From NCBI RefSeq assembly GCF_002005445.1, contig NZ_CP014692.1, forward strand, positions 2,356,001 through 2,420,000: a stretch of 64,000 nucleotides of DNA, read 5' to 3'. Both the position numbers and the translations under genes were made by a program. This document shows positions 46,753-55,517 of this stretch, in pieces. Source of the DNA: Acetobacter aceti (lineage in GTDB: Bacteria > Pseudomonadota > Alphaproteobacteria > Acetobacterales > Acetobacteraceae). The notes beneath the pieces were generated by a model. The model was given only the letters and a program-made list of their open reading frames with translations. It ran no database searches and had not been told where the DNA came from. Numbering within the stretch: the first letter of the stretch is position 1; every line of letters starts with the position of its first letter.

Positions 46753-47524
46753 TCGACACAGGTCAGCTTCGGGACGTATCGCCGCGGATTGTCTCGCGGC
46801 TCTTGGCATGTTCACCCGCCTGCCCCTGCAATGGCTCGAAAAACATGCGGCGGATGTCGATCTTCGGCGCTCGATCTGGGTCTGGCCGCTCGCGGGCGCG
46901 CTGGTCGGTTGCCTGACAGCCTGCGCCATGTGGATCGGTTATGCCGCACATCTTCCTCCTGTGGTCTCGGCTATCTGCGCCGTAATGGCGCAACTTCTCG
47001 TCACCGGTGGTCTTCATGAAGACGGACTTGCTGACAGTGCTGACGGGCTGGTTGGCGGCGGAACAGTGGAGCGCCGTCTGGAGATCATGCGGGACAGCCG
47101 CATTGGTTCCTATGGGGCGCTGGCGCTGGGCACCTCCGTTGCACTGCGTTGCGCCTGTATGGCTTCCCTTCCCGCATCCTGCCTGTTCCCGTCATTGATT
47201 CTGGCTGGCAGCGTCTCTCGTGCCGCCATGCTGCTGGAACTGAAATGGGGAAAACCCGCGCGACAGGACGGACTGGCCAGCGCCCTGTTTTCTCTTGCGC
47301 CCCGCCCTCTTGCCGTAGCGCTCCTTACACCTCTTCTACTGGCGGCGCTTCTGATCCCTGCTGATGAAATCATTGCTCCTTTCGCAATCGCGCTTCTGGT
47401 GACTTTCCTGATGCATCGTTTCAGCATGAAAAAGATTGGCGGATTTACAGGAGATATTCTTGGAGCCGAAGCCGTGCTTGCGGAACTTACCGTGCTTGTC
47501 AGTCTGACCGGACTGAACGGATAA
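46742..47524 (+). CDS. cobS: Adenosylcobinamide-GDP ribazoletransferase
   Basis: 260 residues from a TTG at 46742 overlapping the cobT stop; an ATG at 46808 would remove 22 residues. Integral membrane enzyme that joins adenosyl-GDP-cobinamide and alpha-ribazole (phosphate). LGMFTRLPLQWL, VTGGLHEDGLADSADGLVGG and RLEIMRDSRIGSYGALAL are the family's catalytic signature region; hydrophobic helices cover the rest. It completes cobalamin with CobU, CobT and CobC. Start codon uncertain. Confidence 0.92.
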   Translation: MPDNRHRSASGRIAADCLAALGMFTRLPLQWLEKHAADVDLRRSIWVWPLAGALVGCLTACAMWIGYAAHLPPVVSAICAVMAQLLVTGGLHEDGLADSADGLVGGGTVERRLEIMRDSRIGSYGALALGTSVALRCACMASLPASCLFPSLILAGSVSRAAMLLELKWGKPARQDGLASALFSLAPRPLAVALLTPLLLAALLIPADEIIAPFAIALLVTFLMHRFSMKKIGGFTGDILGAEAVLAELTVLVSLTGLNG

Positions 47525-47615
47525 ATTTCCGTCCAGGAACGATGCAGAAAAATTCAATAAAAATAACAAATTTTACGAAAACACTTTCCTTGATTCACAA
47601 GGACATTCGTGATGA

Positions 47616-48188
47616 TTATTCTTCAAAAATCTTCTCTGAAACCATCTTTATCGATCCTAACGGCACTGCCTCAACCGCCAGATCAATGTTCTTTCCCGAA
47701 ACAAGAGCATCCAGAATACGTAATGGGCCTCCGTGCGAGAGGACAGCACAAGACGGGCCTGCATTAAATTCGCTCCAGACGGCTGTGACCCGAGAGATCA
47801 GTTCCTGACCGCTTTCTCCTTGCGGAGAGGAAAATCCGAGCAGATCAAGAGCCCATTCATCCAGAGCGCTTGGAGGAACATCGTCCCATGGACGCATTTC
47901 CCAGTCACCAAAGCTGATCTCTTTCAGACGCGGCTCCAGAAGCAGCTCACACTGCGTATGTGCGGCCACCCATTCCGCAGGCATCCGGCATCGCATGAGC
48001 GGAGAAGCGACCAGCATCCGAATACCTGTTTTCCGGATGCAGTCCGCCAGCTGGGAGGCGAAGACCTCCCACCCTGTCGTCAGCGCCACATCAGACTGAC
48101 CATAACAGACACCTCGCGGCACCTGTACTGCAGGATGTCGGGCCAGGCATCGAATGGTCATGGCTCTGTCTGATGCGCCTTCCGTCAA
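47616..48188 (-). CDS. cobC: Histidine phosphatase, probable alpha-ribazole phosphatase
   Basis: 190 residues (181 if started at MTIRCLARHP, 48161). The phosphohistidine motif is LARHPAVQVPRGVCYGQSDV, where RHP replaces the common RHG, as in CobC. FGDWEMRPWDDVP and VLSHGGPLRILDAL complete the active site. It should remove the phosphate in the last step of lower-loop assembly. It faces cobS and overlaps by 4 bases with the upstream exported-protein gene. Confidence 0.82.
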   Translation of the reverse strand: MTEGASDRAMTIRCLARHPAVQVPRGVCYGQSDVALTTGWEVFASQLADCIRKTGIRMLVASPLMRCRMPAEWVAAHTQCELLLEPRLKEISFGDWEMRPWDDVPPSALDEWALDLLGFSSPQGESGQELISRVTAVWSEFNAGPSCAVLSHGGPLRILDALVSGKNIDLAVEAVPLGSIKMVSEKIFEE

Positions 48189-48586
48189 ATACGGGACAGC
48201 GGCATTTCGAAATGGTGGTCAGGCTTGTCGCCGACCATCGACAGGATACCAAAATTATCTGACACAAGTTTGAAGGAGAGCGTCACATTATCCCGGGTTC
48301 CGCTCCATTCATCACTGCTTTTCTGTGACAGGGAGAAGGTATCCTGCCCAGACTTCTGCAGATTTTGCGGCAGATGTACGATGATACGGCTTGCCGGACC
48401 AGCAGCCCGATTGGCGACCATGTCAACAACAGTACCCATGGAAGACCACTGACCGGCAATAAATGTTGCTGAATGAGAGGAATGGGCTGCGGTCTCGGAT
48501 TTTGGCGCGCCGTATGCGGGCACATGCCATCCGAAGGAGAAACTGCAGATGACTGCCGAGCAGACAGCGGCAAAACGTAAACGCAT
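48185..48586 (-). CDS. Small exported protein, unknown function
   Basis: 133 residues from the ATG at 48586 (MRLRFAAVCSAVICSFSFGW, a signal peptide cleaved near AYGA). The mature part has strand-like blocks (TFIAGQWSSMGTVVDMVANR, VTLSFKLVSDNFGILSMVG) and no cysteines or known motif. It could be a small beta-rich periplasmic protein. Its stop overlaps the cobC start by 4 bases, but a role in cobalamin synthesis has no support beyond that. Confidence 0.6.
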   Translation of the reverse strand: MRLRFAAVCSAVICSFSFGWHVPAYGAPKSETAAHSSHSATFIAGQWSSMGTVVDMVANRAAGPASRIIVHLPQNLQKSGQDTFSLSQKSSDEWSGTRDNVTLSFKLVSDNFGILSMVGDKPDHHFEMPLSRI

Positions 48587-48842
48587 GATGATACATCCTT
48601 GTTTGTCCGGACATCCAAAAACAAACAGGTTTCTACAGGACATCCCGACCTGATTCAGTTCACAGCAGGAGATGTGCCCCAGCTCTCCCGCCACGTTCAC
48701 CCTGCCCGGCGCACGCGTTCCTCCCGGAAAACGCACATCGACAATCCGGTCAGACACCAGAACAGAAAAACACCTGCAGACACCGGATTATTCCCGGTTT
48801 GCCTTACCGTATTTTCTGCCCTGAAAAGATTGTGATCGCAGA

Positions 48843-48861
48843 AACCCGAAGCATCCGGGTT
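48843..48861 (-). terminator. Possible weak terminator
   Basis: AACCCG at 48843-48848 and CGGGTT at 48856-48861 form a 6-bp stem with a 7-base loop, 12 bases after the stop of the minus-strand gene at 48874. Only a short pyrimidine run follows. Confidence 0.35.
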
Positions 48862-48873
48862 CACGTCGTCAAA

Positions 48874-49341
48874 TCAGGGAAGCTGATGAAACTGCCCGGG
48901 CGTGCCCTGATCCGTTTCCACACGGGCGGCCACACGGTCCACACGAAGGCTGAACAGTTTCGGCAGGGACGTATCAGGGTTTGGGCAGGTTCCGGAATGC
49001 TTTTCCATCACGTCAATCATCGTGGCGGTCGGAGGGCTGTTACCGTTAACAATGAACAGCAGGCAGTCCGCACGATCGCCTGTCATGCCGTTATGGGTCA
49101 CCGTCTGACGCAGATGCCTCACCAGCGCCGTGTCATCGAACCAGCTTGTCTGTTTGAAAGTATACTGATCGACAAGACGATCCATAACTCCTGATTTAGC
49201 CAGAACAATCATCAAAAGACTGAGCGGGAGGACCAGTATCAGACGGCGCAGGATATGCTGCTTCAGGGAGCGCCCCTTGAAAGGCCCACTTTTGAAGCGG
49301 CGCGGGCCTTTCGCTGAATCGGATGTGACAGGCGGCGTCAT
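48874..49341 (-). CDS. Small single-pass membrane protein downstream of zwf
   Basis: 155 residues. A basic N-terminus (residues 1-32, many Lys/Arg) precedes one transmembrane helix (LILVLPLSLLMIVLAKSGV); the rest should be periplasmic, with two cysteines (DCLLF and GTCPNP). No family recognised. It overlaps the zwf stop by 4 bases, so it is probably co-translated with zwf. Any link to the pentose phosphate route is inference. Confidence 0.6.
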   Translation of the reverse strand: MTPPVTSDSAKGPRRFKSGPFKGRSLKQHILRRLILVLPLSLLMIVLAKSGVMDRLVDQYTFKQTSWFDDTALVRHLRQTVTHNGMTGDRADCLLFIVNGNSPPTATMIDVMEKHSGTCPNPDTSLPKLFSLRVDRVAARVETDQGTPGQFHQLP

Positions 49342-50873
49342 TGAATATTTTCTTTCCAGACAAAGCCGTCACGCGCCAGCAACTGATCTGACGAGGCCGG
49401 TCCCTGCGTCCCGGCCGGGTATGTTTCGAGAGGTCGGATATTCTTTTCCCAGCCACGAAGAATCGGCTCGATCCAGCGCCAGGAAGCCTCAACCTCGTCC
49501 CGTCGGATAAACAGAACCTGATCGCCACGTACGGCGGCCATCAACAGGTCTTCGTAGGAATCCGGATAACGGGTGTTGAAAGCCTTCACATAATCCACAT
49601 CAAGCACGGCTTCTTTCAGACGATACTGTTCTGAAGCAGGGTCCTTGCTGGCCAGCGAGAGGGAAACACCCTCATTCGGCTGAATGCGCAACACCAGTTG
49701 GCTGGGTTCAGGATTGTCTGCAAAAATAGCCCATGGCTGAGGACGAAATTCAACGACGACTGTCGTTTCCTTGCTGGCCATCCGTTTGCCAGTGCGAATA
49801 TAGAATGGCACGCCTGCCCAGCGTGCCGTCCGGATTTCCGCCCTGATGGCAAGATAGGTCTCCGTGGTGCTCGTCGGTGCGCCAAGATCCTCAAGATATC
49901 CCGGCGCCAGCTTACCATTTGGGTGACCCTCGCCATACTGGGCCCGCACCGTATCAGTTGCTATGTCATGGTCAGACATAGGCTTCAGCGCCCGGAGAAT
50001 CTTCAGTTTTTCGTCTCTGAGGTCCATGGCCGAAAAGGCCGTCGGCGGCTCCATTGCAACAAGGCTCAGAACCTGCAGCAGATGGTTCTGCACCATGTCC
50101 CGCAGAGCGCCCGCATTGTCATAATACGGTCCCCGCTTCCCTACTCCAACCGTTTCAGCAGCGGTAATCTGCACGTGCGCAATGGAATCAGTGTTCCACA
50201 CGCGCTCAAGGATAGGGTTGGCGAACCGGAGCGCCAGAATGTTCTGCACGGTCTGTTTGCCGAGATAGTGGTCTATCCGGAAGATCTGCTCTTCCGTGAA
50301 ATACCGGCCAACGCCGTCATTGATCTCGGCAGCGGTAGCCTGATCCGTACCGATCGGCTTTTCCAGAACGATCCGCGTGCTTTCGGTGATCAGCTTGTTA
50401 TGCCCGATCGCATCCGCGGTCGGAACGTAGAGCCTCGGAGCTGTCGCAACGTAGAAGACCCGTGGACGGCCCCCGTTCGTGGAAAGCAGACTGATCAGTC
50501 CGCTCCAGTCCGTGGCCCTGTCCGACATATCAAGTGAAACATAGTGCACGAGGCCCAGAAAGTCCCTGACTGTGACGTCATCATATGAGTCTGCCGCCAC
50601 AAAGTCTCTCAGAGCCTCTTCAGCCTTGACCCGATAGTCCTGGATACTCAGGTCGGACCGGGCAACACCGATAATTTTCGTGGTCCTGTCGATCTGCCCG
50701 CGACGGAAACACTCATAAAAAGCGGGAAGAAGCTTGCGCATCGTCAGATCGCCAGTTGCCCCAACGATCACGAAATCGAAGGCGACAGCTTCCGAATCAG
50801 CTCGTTTTCCATCGGCCTGAATCTTGCTGGATGAACCAGCAGCATCCATTCGTTCAGCCATCGCGATCTCCAT
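49338..50873 (-). CDS. zwf: Glucose-6-phosphate 1-dehydrogenase
   Basis: 511 residues. First step of the oxidative pentose phosphate and Entner-Doudoroff routes, the main sugar routes of acetic acid bacteria. The nucleotide motif FVIVGATGDLTMRKLLP lies near residue 35, the substrate signature RIDHYLGKQTVQNILALRF (RIDHYLGK with the catalytic His) near 200, and VRGDQVLFIRRDEVEASW near the C-terminus. About 30 N-terminal residues are not conserved and the true start could be 50861. The usual neighbour pgl was not seen. Confidence 0.96.
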   Translation of the reverse strand: MEIAMAERMDAAGSSSKIQADGKRADSEAVAFDFVIVGATGDLTMRKLLPAFYECFRRGQIDRTTKIIGVARSDLSIQDYRVKAEEALRDFVAADSYDDVTVRDFLGLVHYVSLDMSDRATDWSGLISLLSTNGGRPRVFYVATAPRLYVPTADAIGHNKLITESTRIVLEKPIGTDQATAAEINDGVGRYFTEEQIFRIDHYLGKQTVQNILALRFANPILERVWNTDSIAHVQITAAETVGVGKRGPYYDNAGALRDMVQNHLLQVLSLVAMEPPTAFSAMDLRDEKLKILRALKPMSDHDIATDTVRAQYGEGHPNGKLAPGYLEDLGAPTSTTETYLAIRAEIRTARWAGVPFYIRTGKRMASKETTVVVEFRPQPWAIFADNPEPSQLVLRIQPNEGVSLSLASKDPASEQYRLKEAVLDVDYVKAFNTRYPDSYEDLLMAAVRGDQVLFIRRDEVEASWRWIEPILRGWEKNIRPLETYPAGTQGPASSDQLLARDGFVWKENIQ

Positions 50874-51242
50874 TACAGTCTATCATCCATGATGTGTGTC
50901 CACGCATTCAGGGAGACAACAGGTCAACCCCTCACTGGTTCATCCGTGAGGGTTCATTAGCCTCAGGTTGACCAGCAAACCTCACCGAAAGCAATCCGTC
51001 GTAAGTCCTGAACTGCGTCAGTCCCTTTTTCCCATGAGGTCATCCCTTTCCTGAAAAACCTGATTTTTCAAGTCCGGACAAACATCTTCTTATTATTTTC
51101 CATCCATAAAACAGTCAGTCAGGTGCATCCAACCCGTGTTCCGCCATAATTCCGGACTACCGCAGCTTGCCCACTGACCATATAAGGGCCGCTATCTGTG
51201 GCTACCCAGCCGCTCCGGCCCATTAAGACTATCGAGGAAATC
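50874..51242. other. Divergent intergenic region, zwf/gapR
   Basis: 369 bases with no gene. It should contain the promoters of zwf and gapR. An AT-rich segment near 51060-51110 is the likely promoter area of gapR. Open frames here lack conserved sequence. Confidence 0.4.
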
Positions 51243-51554
51243 ATGTCTGACGTCCCTTTTGATATTGACGACGATGCCGCTGCCAGCCGTGCTCGCCAGG
51301 CCGCTGACCCGGAATCAAATGTCGGTGGCATTGCTGCCGATCGACTGCGCAGCATTATCGAGCGCGTCGAACGTCTTGAAGAAGAGCGCAAAGCTCTTGC
51401 CGGCGATATTAAAGATATTTTCAGTGAAGCGAAATCCGCCGGATTTGATGTGGCGACCATCAAGCAGATTCTGAGACTGAGAAAGAAAGAACCTTCCGAA
51501 ATTGAAGAGCAGGAAACGCTTCTCGATATCTACAAAAGAGCCTTGGGAATGTAA
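51243..51554 (+). CDS. gapR: GapR nucleoid-associated protein (DUF2312)
   Basis: 103 residues from the ATG at 51243; the earlier ATG at 51198 adds non-conserved sequence. GapR binds AT-rich, overtwisted DNA and supports chromosome replication and segregation in Caulobacter. The conserved core GIAADRLRSIIERVERLEEE forms a coiled coil, followed by IKDIFSEAKSAGFDVATIKQ and LRLRKKEP. Very common in alphaproteobacteria. Single-gene unit with its own terminator. Confidence 0.93.
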   Translation: MSDVPFDIDDDAAASRARQAADPESNVGGIAADRLRSIIERVERLEEERKALAGDIKDIFSEAKSAGFDVATIKQILRLRKKEPSEIEEQETLLDIYKRALGM

Positions 51555-51617
51555 TCCCGGAGCGGGATCGAATATATAGACAATGTGATTTAATTATCCG
51601 ATCACTTCGGCAGGCAG

Positions 51618-51661
51618 CCCCCATGCAGCACATATCTCTGTCGTGCCAGCATGGGGTTTTT
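51618..51661 (+). terminator. Rho-independent terminator after gapR
   Basis: CCCCATGC (51619-51626) pairs with GCATGGGG (51649-51656); inside it GCAC (51628-51631) pairs with GTGC (51643-51646). Five T residues follow. It lies 64 bases after the gapR stop. Confidence 0.78.
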
Positions 51662-51711
51662 CACAACATTACAAAATAAACCCAGTCAAATGACTTTTAT
51701 CCAGAAAAACG

Positions 51712-53124
51712 TTATTCTGGAGGGTCAAGGCTGACCAGTTCATCTTCATTATACTCAAGAAGACTCTGAAGGTGCCTCTCACCATCTTCCACAAACAGAT
51801 CGCGACCAATTGCAAACGTCAACTTCTCGACGCCAAAGCGCATTGCGCTCACGGAAGATCCGGACAGCCCCATGCTGGGCGTGGCTGAAAAGGTGAAATT
51901 GTGGATTGCGGACATCATCGGGGCCAGAGGGTCGTTTTCATCTTTCGGTAGAAACTGGAAACTCTTTCCGAGATAAGGATAACTTCCCAGGACCGGGCTT
52001 TCCTGCCCTTCCGGCGGGATAAAATGGTCCCGCCACAGGACCACACGCGAAGCGAACGCCTTCATCTCCGGACGAAGCGTGAGATCCATCAGAAAACCTG
52101 TTCCGATAATCAGGAAATCAAACCGCATTTCCTTGTCGGGCGTTGTCACGACAACCTCTCCTCCTTCCTCCCTGACAGCCAGCCATGGGCAAGCCGTGTG
52201 AAAGGAAAAATTCTGATGTTTGCGGCAACGCCAGAACGTGTCCTGCGGTGGAGGCTGGTTAAGATCATAGATCCTGTGCATGAAACGCCATCGGATCACA
52301 TCAGGAAGTTCCGAAAAATAACTCAGAAATCCTGCATTCTCCATCCAGCGGTAGGGATTGACGGAGGGAATAGTCTTGCGGCGCAGACAGAGATCAACGC
52401 TCAGAGCCCCGGCTTCCAGAGCCGTTGCCGCGTTATCAAACGCTGACGCTCCTGCTCCCAGAACGCCAATTCTCTTTCCACGCAGTTGATCGAAATCCAT
52501 CGGATCGGAAGTGTGAGCATAACGATCCGGTGACACCACCGAGGAAATGAACGCTGGAATATGCCATTTCCCACCGCCCTGAATGCCGGTCGCCAGCACG
52601 ACCTTACGAGCCCACACATATTTCCGGACGTCATCTTTGCAGGCGAATGTCAGCCTCACAAGGCCGTCCTGCCAGTCCATATCTCTGAGATGATGCTCAT
52701 TCTGGACCGGCAGCGCCAGAATGTCGCGAACCCAGTCCAGATAGGCCTGCCAGTCCTGCCGTGGAATCTTGTGCAGCTTTTCCCACGCTTCTTTGCCATA
52801 TCTGGCTTCATACCAGGACTGCGGTGTCAGACTTGGTATCCCGAGGTCTGGCCCTGTGACGTATTTTGGCGTCCGGAGAGTAAGCATCCGCGCAAAGGTA
52901 ATCCATGGTCCCTCGCCTCCCTGAGGAGCCATGTCAAACATGCAGACATTGGAAATTCCCCGGCGCATCAGACCGAAACAGGTGGCGATTCCTCCTTGCC
53001 CGGCGCCGATAATCGCGACATCAAGTACTTTCTCGTCCCCCTTCTGGCGAGGGAAACTCCAGTCCTTTGTTGCATACTGAATTTTCTGAAGGTCCGAGCG
53101 AACACGCCTGTTGAGTTCTTCCAT
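51712..53124 (-). CDS. FAD/NAD(P)-binding monooxygenase-like flavoprotein
   Basis: 470 residues. The FAD motif VAIIGAGQGGIATCFGLMRRG is near residue 38 (in part) and a second dinucleotide motif IGVLGAGASAFDNAA near residue 215, as in flavin monooxygenases and N-hydroxylases. FDFLIIGTGFLMDLTLRP near 345 is the late FAD contact. The FxGxxxH motif of true FMOs is not clear. It lies beside, but opposite to, the purine catabolic operon. It differs from HpxO-type urate hydroxylases in size and layout, so a role there is only a hypothesis. Confidence 0.78.
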   Translation of the reverse strand: MEELNRRVRSDLQKIQYATKDWSFPRQKGDEKVLDVAIIGAGQGGIATCFGLMRRGISNVCMFDMAPQGGEGPWITFARMLTLRTPKYVTGPDLGIPSLTPQSWYEARYGKEAWEKLHKIPRQDWQAYLDWVRDILALPVQNEHHLRDMDWQDGLVRLTFACKDDVRKYVWARKVVLATGIQGGGKWHIPAFISSVVSPDRYAHTSDPMDFDQLRGKRIGVLGAGASAFDNAATALEAGALSVDLCLRRKTIPSVNPYRWMENAGFLSYFSELPDVIRWRFMHRIYDLNQPPPQDTFWRCRKHQNFSFHTACPWLAVREEGGEVVVTTPDKEMRFDFLIIGTGFLMDLTLRPEMKAFASRVVLWRDHFIPPEGQESPVLGSYPYLGKSFQFLPKDENDPLAPMMSAIHNFTFSATPSMGLSGSSVSAMRFGVEKLTFAIGRDLFVEDGERHLQSLLEYNEDELVSLDPPE

Positions 53125-53321
53125 ACCTGCATCTCAATCCAAAATGGACGCCAAGAAAAGCAACCGGATGTCGTTTACCAAAGCGCCTGAAAAAATCCGT
53201 CCAGTTTTCATATACAAGATCTTTGCGTATGTCCCCCAGACCTTTAGCGCCACAAGGTGATGCAGCGTCGCCTTCGTGCACGTGACGGAAAGACTTGTTG
53301 GAAAGAGGCATCTGAGCCACA

Positions 53322-53720
53322 TCAAAACCATCCGTGCAAGCTGACATGCCGGCATTCCACACTTCCCACGATGTTTGCGACCCGGAACGAAGCTCCGTAC
53401 TTCCTTCTGCAAACATCGAACGGTTTCCTGCTATCCAGACAACTTTCCTTCAGGGTGTCATTGGTCCAGATCACTGCATGTTCTGCGGTTTCAATGTGAA
53501 AATAGTCGCAACTGATGGAGGTGCGATCGTAAAAAATACTCTGACCGTTAACTATCATCCGTGCCGGGATGAATTTGTTCTCAAAAAACAGGCAATACTC
53601 GGCGTCATCAGAAGATCCTGGCTGGACACTCCATCAGCAATCGCATCACACAGGATACGGACCGGATATCTACCAACGTCATTACCACAGAACGGTCACT
53701 TCAAATACATTTCGTGACAG
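53322..53720 (-). pseudogene. Hint_2 (Hedgehog/intein-type) domain gene remnant
   Basis: Leftward, one frame gives VGRYPVRILCDAIADGVSSQ and DLLMTP; after a frame change near 53600 another gives EYCLFFENKFIPARMIVNGQ, then YFHIETAEHAVIW and LKESCLDSRK. These match in order the Hint_2 domain of surface proteins common in acetic acid bacteria (the 'HxxLFxxxxxIPARxLVNG' and 'YxHxExxxHxVxxA' blocks). The start and the large repeat region of such proteins are missing. The gene is broken. Confidence 0.62.
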
Positions 53721-53921
53721 AAACACAAAAATCCGGATATTTCCAAAAAAGCAAATCCAGAAAAAGCACTCAGGCAAGATCTGACACATTTTGTTTGCAA
53801 TTGCTGATAATTGCCATAAATCGACGCTGCGGGATTGCAACAACTGGAAAAGAGCATCTTTTCCGGTTACATCCCTTTCCTGAAATGCTGACACACACGC
53901 AACAGGAAAGGTGATTGCAGG

Positions 53922-55517
53922 ATGCTGCATACAGCCCGTTCATTACGCGGCATGGTTACCGCACCGCATCATCTGGCTTCACAGGCAGGTCTTGCCATTC
54001 TTCGCAACGGCGGCTCGGCTATCGAAGCCATTGTGGCCACGGCTGCCACCCTTGCTGTCGTCTACCCCCATATGACCGCCATTGGCGGTGATGCCTTCTG
54101 GCTCATTTCATGGCCCGACGGACGCACGGAGACGATCGACGCCTGTGGAGGCGCAGCAGCCGCAGCCAATCTCGACCTGTACCGCAAAGCCGGTCACACA
54201 AACATTCCATGGCGCGGGCCACTGGCCGCCAATACCGTTGCAGGCACCGTTTCCGGCTGGGCAAAAGCTCTTGAACTGGCCGAGAAAGCTTACGGCTCCA
54301 CCCTGCCTCTGGAACAGATCTTAGCCGAAGCCATTCACCACGCTGAAGCCGGCGTGGCTGTCACCGCAGGAGGCGCCGCGCTCGCCCGTGAAAAATCCGC
54401 GGAACTCACACAGGCTCCCGGTTACGCCACCGTATTCGAACCGGAAGGACATCCTCTGCGAGAAGGGGATATCCTGAGGAACCCGGCTCTCGGCGCGACT
54501 CTCCGTGAACTTGCCGCTTCCGGTCTACAGGATTTCTATACCGGCTCTCTCGCCCGCCGTATCGCCATTGATCTTGAAAACGCTGGTAGCCCCGTCAGTG
54601 CGGAGGATCTTGCGACCCATCAGGCGCAGGTCCGGCCACCCTTATCCGTGCCGGTAAAGGGTGCAACGCTCTATAATATGGCCCCTCCGACACAGGGCGT
54701 CGCGTCTCTGCTCATCCTCGCGCTCTTTGACAGGCTGAAAGCGGACCAAGGCGAAAGTTTCGCGCATATTCACGGGCTGATCGAAGCGACCAAACAGGCA
54801 TTCCGCTATCGCGATACGCATGTGGGTGACCCGACCTATATGACGGTCGAAGCGCAGCATCTGCTGGATGATCCTTCGGCGCTGGACGCCATGGCCGCCG
54901 CCATCGACTCGCAACGCGCCGCCCCGTGGCCGCATCCGTCGCAGGCGGGCGATACCGTGTGGATGGGCGCCATCGATGCCAGAGGTCTCGCCGTCAGCAT
55001 GATTCAGAGTACCTATTTCGAGTTCGGATCGGGCGTCGTGCTGCCGCAAACCGGCATCGTCTGGCAGAACCGTGGCGCGAGTTTCCGTCTTGCGGAAGAT
55101 GGCTGGAACGCCCTGAAGCCCGGACGCAAACCGTTTCATACACTGAACCCCGCCGCAGCCCGCTTCGACGACGGGCGCGTGATGGTTTACGGCACGATGG
55201 GCGGTGAAGGACAGCCGCAGACGCAGGCCGCGGTGTTCTCGCGATACGCCCGTTACGGCATGGGGCTTCAGGCCGCCGTCACCGCGCCACGCTGGTTGCT
55301 GGGGCGCACTTGGGGGCAGGAAAGCGTCACCCTGAAATATGAGGACCGGTTTGATCCGACGCTGATCGCGCAGCTCGGTGCGGCGGGACATGCCATCGAA
55401 CGGGTCGCACCTTTCACGTCCATGATGGGGCATGCCGGAGCGCTGGTCCGCCATGCGGATGGCGTGATTGAAGGTGCGGCCGATCCGCGCAGTGATGGCG
55501 GTGTCGCGGCGTGGTAG
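53922..55517 (+). CDS. Gamma-glutamyltransferase-family amidohydrolase, HpxW-like
   Basis: 531 residues, an Ntn-hydrolase that normally self-cleaves. The N-terminal half has MVTAPHHLASQAGLAILRNGG and GGDAFWLISWPDG; the putative nucleophile Thr is in AGDTVWMGAIDARGLAVSMI near residue 347, and GTMGGEGQPQTQ near 425 fits the substrate loop. There is no signal peptide, unlike periplasmic gamma-glutamyltransferases. As first gene of a purine operon it most resembles HpxW, the oxamate amidohydrolase of Klebsiella. The assignment rests on family and context. Confidence 0.72.
   Translation: MLHTARSLRGMVTAPHHLASQAGLAILRNGGSAIEAIVATAATLAVVYPHMTAIGGDAFWLISWPDGRTETIDACGGAAAAANLDLYRKAGHTNIPWRGPLAANTVAGTVSGWAKALELAEKAYGSTLPLEQILAEAIHHAEAGVAVTAGGAALAREKSAELTQAPGYATVFEPEGHPLREGDILRNPALGATLRELAASGLQDFYTGSLARRIAIDLENAGSPVSAEDLATHQAQVRPPLSVPVKGATLYNMAPPTQGVASLLILALFDRLKADQGESFAHIHGLIEATKQAFRYRDTHVGDPTYMTVEAQHLLDDPSALDAMAAAIDSQRAAPWPHPSQAGDTVWMGAIDARGLAVSMIQSTYFEFGSGVVLPQTGIVWQNRGASFRLAEDGWNALKPGRKPFHTLNPAAARFDDGRVMVYGTMGGEGQPQTQAAVFSRYARYGMGLQAAVTAPRWLLGRTWGQESVTLKYEDRFDPTLIAQLGAAGHAIERVAPFTSMMGHAGALVRHADGVIEGAADPRSDGGVAAW

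Noticed and set aside
53021..53416. A 131-codon minus-strand frame downstream of the Hint remnant
   Set aside because: Part may be the decayed C-terminus of the Hint protein, but it runs into the flavoprotein gene and has no independent support.
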